In this document: one piece after another, positions 5,809 through 9,395 of the stretch
Numbering within the stretch: position 1 is the first letter of the stretch
Layout: the number at the start of each line of letters is the position of its first letter
Assembly (NCBI GenBank): GCA_003021325.1
Contig: PXQM01000152.1
Coordinates: 1 to 9,395, forward strand
Direction of reading: 5' to 3'
Length of the DNA stretch: 9,395 nucleotides
Source of the DNA: Halobacteriales archaeon QH_10_70_21
Lineage (GTDB): Archaea > Halobacteriota > Halobacteria > Halobacteriales > Haloarculaceae
Notes under the pieces: generated by a model
What the model was told of the DNA's origin: nothing
The model's database searches: none
The model's input: the letters and a program-made list of their open reading frames with translations, nothing else
Position numbers and translations under genes: made by a program

Positions 5809-7545
5809 TCACCGGCCGGTGATGTCGGACTCGTAGACGACGCCGCGGTCGCCGTCGACGGTGACGACGGTGCCCGGTTCGGCGTCGAGCGTGGCGTCGC
5901 CGACCATCGGGACGCCGAGCTCCCGGGCGATGACCGCCGGGAGGCTGGTCATCCCGCGGTCGGGCGAGACGATGGCGGCGATGGCGTCGGTGTCGCCCGT
6001 GAACTCGCCGTCGAACGGCTCCGGCAGGACGACGACCGCGCCGTCCGGGCAGTCCGCGAGGTCGCCGTCGGGGACGATACAGACCGGGCCGGCCGCACGG
6101 CCGCCGCTGACGCCGCGGCCGCTGGCGAGCGCCTCCGCGGCCAGGTGGACCTTCAGCGTGTTCGTCGTGTTCGCCCCCTCGAGGTCGGTCATCATGCCGG
6201 CCAGGACGGCGACGGTGTCGCCGCTGTCGGCGACGCCGGCCGCGACGCTCTCGGTGGCGGCCCGCTCGATGAGTTCGGCCGCCCCCCCCTCGATGAACGG
6301 GAGGTGGCGCGGCATCACGCCCCACCGGAGCGCGAGCCGGCGGCGGACGCCCTCGTTCGGCGTCGCGGCCATCACCGGGACCGAGGGGCGGTACTTGGCC
6401 ACCTTGCCGGCGGTGTAGCCGGACTCGGTGACGGCGACGACGGCGGTGGCGCCGACGTCGCGGGCGAGGTAGCGCGCCGAGCGGGCCAGGGCGTCCGTCC
6501 GGGTGTCGCCGGCCGGCGGGACGCGCTGCTCGCGGGACTCGGCGTACTCCTCGCTGGCCTCGACGTCGCGGATGATGCGGGCCATCGTCTCGACGACCCG
6601 GACCGGGTGGTCGCCGACGGCCGTCTCGCCGGAGAGCATCACGGCGTCGGTGCCGTCGAGCACCGCGTTGGCGACGTCGGAGGCCTCCGCGCGGGTCGGG
6701 CGCCGCTCGTGGACCATCGAGTCGAGCATCTCCGTGGCCGTGATGACCGGGATGCCGCCGGCCACCGCCTTCCGGATGATGCGCTTCTGGATGAGCGGCA
6801 CCTGCTCGAGGGGGCACTCCACGCCCAGGTCGCCGCGGGCGACCATCACGCCGTCGGCGGCCGCGATGATGTCGTCGAGGTTCTCGACGGCGTCGGCCCG
6901 CTCGATCTTGGCGACGACGGGGATGTCGGCGCCGAACGACTCCAGCGTCTCGTTGACCGCGTAGACGTCCTCGGCGGACCCGACGAAGCTCGCGGCGACG
7001 AAGTCGGCGTCCTTCTCGGCTGCCATCCGGAGCTCCTCGCGGTCGGCGTCGGTGACGGGGTCCAGCCCCAGGTCGACGCCGGGGACGTTGACCCCCTTGC
7101 GGCTCCCGAGTTGGCCCCCCGACTCGACGTGGACGACGACGGCGTCGCCGTCGACCGACCGGACGGTCGTCCCGATGCGGCCGTCGTCGAAGAGCACCCG
7201 GTCGCCGGGCTCGATGCCGGCCAGCGAGGTCGAGACGCCGAGGACGCCCTCGTCGACGACGTCCCCCTCGACGAGCCGGAGCTCCTGGCCGGCGCTCAGC
7301 TCGACCGGCTCCGACAGCGGCGCAGTCCGCACCTCCGGCCCGGAGATGTCGACCATCGCCGCGACGGGGGTGTCGGCGGCCTTGTCGACCGCACGCACGC
7401 GGTCGACGAGGTCCGCTCGACCCGCCGTCGTGCCGTGGCTGGCGTTCAGCCGGGCGACCGACATCCCCGCATCGACCAGCTCGCGGATGGTCTGGCGGTC
7501 GTCGGACGCCGGCCCGAGCGTGCAGACGATCTTGGCCCGGCGCAT
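5809..7545 (-). CDS. pyk: Pyruvate kinase with C-terminal PEP-utiliser-like domain
   Basis: The last step of glycolysis: phosphoenolpyruvate + ADP to pyruvate + ATP, in the cytoplasm. Core motifs are intact: KIVCTLGPAS at the N-terminus, ARLNASHG (Arg32, Asn34, Ser36), catalytic Lys213 and metal ligand Glu215 in AKIERAD, Asp239 in VMVARGDLGVE, and Thr271 in ITATEML. Glu71 in ISGPEVRT corresponds to the residue that usually goes with potassium dependence, so the enzyme is probably K+-dependent, fitting a salt-in halophile (inference). Residues ~1-470 are the usual A, B and C domains. Residues ~475-578 are an extra swivelling domain related to that of PEP-utilising enzymes (GVSGGRAAGPVCIV; MTSLPAVIARELGVPMVG). 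The usual TSH histidine is replaced by Leu535, so this domain is structural or regulatory. The ATG lies one base after the stop of the upstream dehydrogenase gene, with no ribosome binding site: an operon with likely translational coupling. Confidence 0.96.
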   Translation of the reverse strand: MRRAKIVCTLGPASDDRQTIRELVDAGMSVARLNASHGTTAGRADLVDRVRAVDKAADTPVAAMVDISGPEVRTAPLSEPVELSAGQELRLVEGDVVDEGVLGVSTSLAGIEPGDRVLFDDGRIGTTVRSVDGDAVVVHVESGGQLGSRKGVNVPGVDLGLDPVTDADREELRMAAEKDADFVAASFVGSAEDVYAVNETLESFGADIPVVAKIERADAVENLDDIIAAADGVMVARGDLGVECPLEQVPLIQKRIIRKAVAGGIPVITATEMLDSMVHERRPTRAEASDVANAVLDGTDAVMLSGETAVGDHPVRVVETMARIIRDVEASEEYAESREQRVPPAGDTRTDALARSARYLARDVGATAVVAVTESGYTAGKVAKYRPSVPVMAATPNEGVRRRLALRWGVMPRHLPFIEGGAAELIERAATESVAAGVADSGDTVAVLAGMMTDLEGANTTNTLKVHLAAEALASGRGVSGGRAAGPVCIVPDGDLADCPDGAVVVLPEPFDGEFTGDTDAIAAIVSPDRGMTSLPAVIARELGVPMVGDATLDAEPGTVVTVDGDRGVVYESDITGR

Positions 7546-7546
7546 G

Positions 7547-8983
7547 TCAGAGGATGATACTCTTCTCTTCTACGAAGCCTTCGATGGTGTAACCGATGCC
7601 CTCGCGGCCGATGCCGGAGTCCTTCACCCCGCCGAAGGGGATGTCACCGAGGCCGTGGCTCGGCGCCCCGTTGATGCGGACGCCGCCGGCCTCGAGGCGG
7701 TCGGCCACCCGGAGCGCGCGGTCGTAATCGCTCGTGAACACCGCCGCGTCCAGCCCGAGGTCGCCGCTGTTGGCGGTCTCCAGCGCCTCCGCCTCGTCGC
7801 CGAAGCTCGTGACGACCGCGACCGGCCCGAACTGCTCCTCGTGGACGATGCGGGCGCCGTGGGGCACGTCCGCGAGCAGCGTCGGCTCGAAGAACCGGCC
7901 GTCGCGCTCGCCGCCGCGGACGAGTTCGGCGCCCCGGTCGGTGGCGTCCTCGACCAGCTCCTCGACCCAGTCGGCCTGCGCCTCGGAGATGAGCGGCCCG
8001 AGCTTCGTGTCCGGGTCGAAGAGGTCGCCGGCGTTCCAGGCGTCCATCTCGTCCTCGAGGCGGTCGACCACCTCGTCGTGGACCGACTCGTGGGCGAGGA
8101 TACGCGAGACGGCCGAGCAGCGCTGGCCGGCGTACTTGAACGACCCCTTCGCGCAGTCGCCGGTGACCGCGTCCAGGTCGGCGTCCGGGAAGACGACGGC
8201 CGGCGCGTTGCCGCCCAGCTCCATGTGGAGCTCGACCATTCCGCTGACGGAGGCGACGTGCTTGCCGGCGTTCGACGAACCCGTCATCGCGATGGCGTTG
8301 ACGCGGTCGTCGCCCGCCAGGGCGTCGCCGATGTCGCTCGCCCGGCCGGGAACGAAGCTGAAGGCGCCGTCCGGGACATCCGGCGCCGCGTCGACGATTA
8401 TCTCCGCCAGCGTCGCGCCGCTGACCGGCGTCTTCGTCGCCGGCTTCATCACCACGGCGTTGCCGGCCGCCAGCGCCGGCGCGACCTGCAGCGCCGTCGT
8501 CGACAGCGGGTAGTTGTACGGCGCGATACAGAGGACGGTCCCGACGGGCTCCTTGCGGACGATTGCCCGCCACCCCTCGTGGCCCTCGGTCGTCCCCTCG
8601 ACGTAGTCGCCCTGCAACGACCGGGCCTCCTCGACGGCGCGGCGGAACCGCTCGGCGGCGGCCTCGACCTCGCCGCGGGCGCTCGAGATTGGCTTGCCGG
8701 CCTCGCGGACGATGATCTCCGCGAGCTCGTCGGCACGGGACTCGATGCCGTCGGCGATGCCCTCGAGCCACTCCGTTCGCTCGACGACGGTCATCTGCCG
8801 GAGGGCCGGTTCGGCTCGCTTCGCGGCCTCCAAGGCGTCGGCGGCGTCGCTCGGCGTCGCCGCCGCCACGCGGGCGAACTCCCCGCCCTCCGCCAGGTCG
8901 GTCACCTCGATGTAGTCGTCGGGCGTCCGCCAGTCGCCCCCGATGTGCAGCTGTTCTCGTTTCTGTGCTGGTCGTACGGCCAT
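7547..8983 (-). CDS. Aldehyde dehydrogenase family protein, possibly non-phosphorylating glyceraldehyde-3-phosphate dehydrogenase (GAPN)
   Basis: A 478-residue NAD(P)+-dependent aldehyde dehydrogenase, complete for the superfamily. Numbering from the ATG at 8983: oxyanion Asn157 (APYNYP), cofactor-binding Lys180 (MKPAT), general base Glu255 (MELGG), catalytic Cys289 (YAGQRCSAV) and Glu383 (EEQFGP). Thr183 replaces the Glu that often follows the Lys in NAD-specific enzymes, so NADP+ use is plausible. GQRC with an Arg before the catalytic Cys and the end PFGGVKDSGIGREG resemble archaeal GAPN and lactaldehyde dehydrogenases. Coupling to pyk favours GAPN, which turns glyceraldehyde-3-phosphate into 3-phosphoglycerate without making ATP; the substrate remains inference. 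The start was chosen because a TATA-like box lies 27 bases before the ATG. A TTG at 9004 would extend the protein by 7 residues but falls inside the promoter. It is divergent from the M24 peptidase gene. Confidence 0.85.
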   Translation of the reverse strand: MAVRPAQKREQLHIGGDWRTPDDYIEVTDLAEGGEFARVAAATPSDAADALEAAKRAEPALRQMTVVERTEWLEGIADGIESRADELAEIIVREAGKPISSARGEVEAAAERFRRAVEEARSLQGDYVEGTTEGHEGWRAIVRKEPVGTVLCIAPYNYPLSTTALQVAPALAAGNAVVMKPATKTPVSGATLAEIIVDAAPDVPDGAFSFVPGRASDIGDALAGDDRVNAIAMTGSSNAGKHVASVSGMVELHMELGGNAPAVVFPDADLDAVTGDCAKGSFKYAGQRCSAVSRILAHESVHDEVVDRLEDEMDAWNAGDLFDPDTKLGPLISEAQADWVEELVEDATDRGAELVRGGERDGRFFEPTLLADVPHGARIVHEEQFGPVAVVTSFGDEAEALETANSGDLGLDAAVFTSDYDRALRVADRLEAGGVRINGAPSHGLGDIPFGGVKDSGIGREGIGYTIEGFVEEKSIIL

Positions 8984-9006
8984 ACCCCTTCGTTGTTCCG
9001 CCAATG

Positions 9007-9013
9007 TTAATAA
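9007..9013. promoter_or_regulatory. Shared TATA-like box between the divergent dehydrogenase-pyk operon and M24 gene
   Basis: TTAATAA (TTATTAA on the minus strand) is centred 27 bases from the dehydrogenase ATG at 8983 and 30 bases from the M24 ATG at 9040. It lies at the midpoint of the 56-base gap. No better box is visible for either gene, so one near-symmetrical element may serve both directions, each yielding a leaderless or nearly leaderless mRNA. Confidence 0.55.
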
Positions 9014-9016
9014 GTT

Positions 9017-9032
9017 TACTCACCTTAGAATA
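9017..9032 (-). promoter_or_regulatory. TrmB-type operator TATTC-TAAGGT-GAGTA (minus-strand reading) in the dehydrogenase-pyk / M24 promoter
   Basis: This is the third copy of the 16-bp palindrome. For the minus-strand dehydrogenase-pyk operon it lies just upstream of the TATA box, a position that favours activation. For the plus-strand M24 gene it lies between the TATA box and the ATG, ending 7 bases before it, which would block transcription. The two outcomes from one site are inference from position. Confidence 0.65.
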
Positions 9033-9039
9033 AATATCT

Positions 9040-9395
9040 ATGAAGGATTCCGAACCGCTCCCGTCGGGGAGACGGGACCGGCTCGAGGAGCTCCTCGAGG
9101 AGCGGTCGCTGTCGGCGGTCTGGTTCGCACGGCCGGCCAACTTCGCGTGGCTGCTCGGCGGCGACAACGTCGTGGACCGGACGGCCGACGTCGGCGTCGC
9201 GGCCGCCGGCTACGACGGCGACGACGTCCGTGTCGTGACCGACGACATCGAGGCGGGACGGCTCGCGGACGAACAGCTCCCGGCGGGCGTCGAGGTCGAG
9301 GCCTACGAGTGGCACGGCGGGTCGCTGGCGGCGGCGGTCGAAGACCGGAGCCCGCAGCCGGCCGCCGCCGACTTCGACGTGCCAGGCCTGGAGCC
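9040..9395 (+). CDS. M24-family metallopeptidase (Xaa-Pro peptidase-like), N-terminal part (3' end outside window)
   Basis: An open frame runs from the ATG at 9040 to the window edge (118 codons plus two bases) without a stop. The translation starts MKDSEPLPSG and contains SAVWFARPANFAWLLGGDNVV, cut here into SAVWFARPANF and AWLLGGDNVV, followed by GVAAAGYDGDDVRVVTDDIEAGRL. This alternation of a strand, an N-F-x-W-L turn and a second strand naming a 'user-readable' residue block is typical of the creatinase/prolidase N-terminal domain that precedes the M24 metallopeptidase domain. The metal-binding residues lie beyond the window, so activity cannot be judged. Family members cut X-Pro bonds in peptides, and some are other C-N hydrolases. 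It is divergent from the dehydrogenase-pyk operon and shares its promoter region. No role in sugar metabolism is evident. Confidence 0.7.
   Translation, partial: MKDSEPLPSGRRDRLEELLEERSLSAVWFARPANFAWLLGGDNVVDRTADVGVAAAGYDGDDVRVVTDDIEAGRLADEQLPAGVEVEAYEWHGGSLAAAVEDRSPQPAAADFDVPGLE

Noticed and set aside
3909..5822. Long plus-strand open frame opposite GH32 and the zinc-ribbon gene (~637 codons)
   Set aside because: Val/Arg/Gly-rich antisense shadow of the GH32 codons, without promoter or motif.
6282..6289. Run of eight C (eight G on the coding strand) inside pyk
   Set aside because: The reading frame continues correctly through it into conserved pyruvate kinase sequence, so there is no sign of frameshift or phase variation.
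8984..9004. TTG at 9004 as the start of the dehydrogenase
   Set aside because: It would place the start codon inside the promoter, a few bases from the TATA box; the ATG at 8983 is correctly spaced for a leaderless mRNA.
6145..9010. Long plus-strand open frames opposite pyk and the dehydrogenase
   Set aside because: Shadow frames with biased composition; the minus-strand enzymes are unmistakable.
9082..9099. Perfect 18-bp palindrome at the start of the M24 gene
   Set aside because: It arises from repeated Leu and Glu codons (LEELLEE) inside the coding region, so symmetry is expected from codon choice.
1..9395. Search for CRISPR arrays, tRNA or rRNA genes, insertion sequences and attachment sites
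   Set aside because: No regularly spaced repeats, no tRNA-like cloverleaf, no transposase motifs and no terminal repeats were seen; composition is even across the window.

Overview
The window looks like a haloarchaeal (class Halobacteria) chromosome segment. The DNA is very GC-rich (roughly 70% by eye), the proteins are rich in Asp and Glu, and the starts are mostly preceded by an AT-rich TATA-like box about 25-30 nt upstream with no usable Shine-Dalgarno, as expected for leaderless archaeal transcripts. A TrmB-family regulator and a small zinc-ribbon membrane protein of a haloarchaeal type fit this. The genus cannot be told from the sequence alone.

Layout from left to right. (1) The 3' end of a sugar ABC-transporter ATPase (+, 1-443) converges on a TrmB-family sugar-sensing regulator (-, 450-1553). 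(2) A 349-nt divergent region follows, with promoters and several palindromes. (3) A GH68 fructosyltransferase/levansucrase-like gene (+, 1903-3258) converges on a GH32 fructosidase carrying an extra N-terminal domain (-, 3255-5369); their stop codons overlap in a CTAG. (4) A small one-TM zinc-ribbon protein (-, 5454-5750). (5) A two-gene operon of an aldehyde dehydrogenase, possibly non-phosphorylating glyceraldehyde-3-phosphate dehydrogenase, and pyruvate kinase (-, 8983 to 5809, one base between the genes). (6) The start of a divergent M24-family peptidase (+, 9040 to the window edge).

The theme is fructan/sucrose use feeding lower glycolysis: sugar import, sucrose transfructosylation or hydrolysis (GH68), fructan or sucrose hydrolysis (GH32), then triose oxidation and pyruvate formation.

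The most notable observation is regulatory. The same 16-bp imperfect palindrome, TATTC-N6-GAGTA, occurs exactly three times that I can find, all in promoters: GH68 (1877-1892), GH32 (5379-5394) and the aldehyde dehydrogenase-pyk / M24 divergent promoter (9017-9032). It is one base from the TrmB motif reported for Halobacterium salinarum, TACT-N7-8-GAGTA. It overlaps or lies downstream of the TATA box for GH68, GH32 and M24, but upstream of the TATA box for the dehydrogenase-pyk operon. This suggests one TrmB-type regulon tying fructan metabolism to glycolysis with opposite effects at different promoters. The local trmB gene has no such site at its own promoter but has unrelated palindromes.
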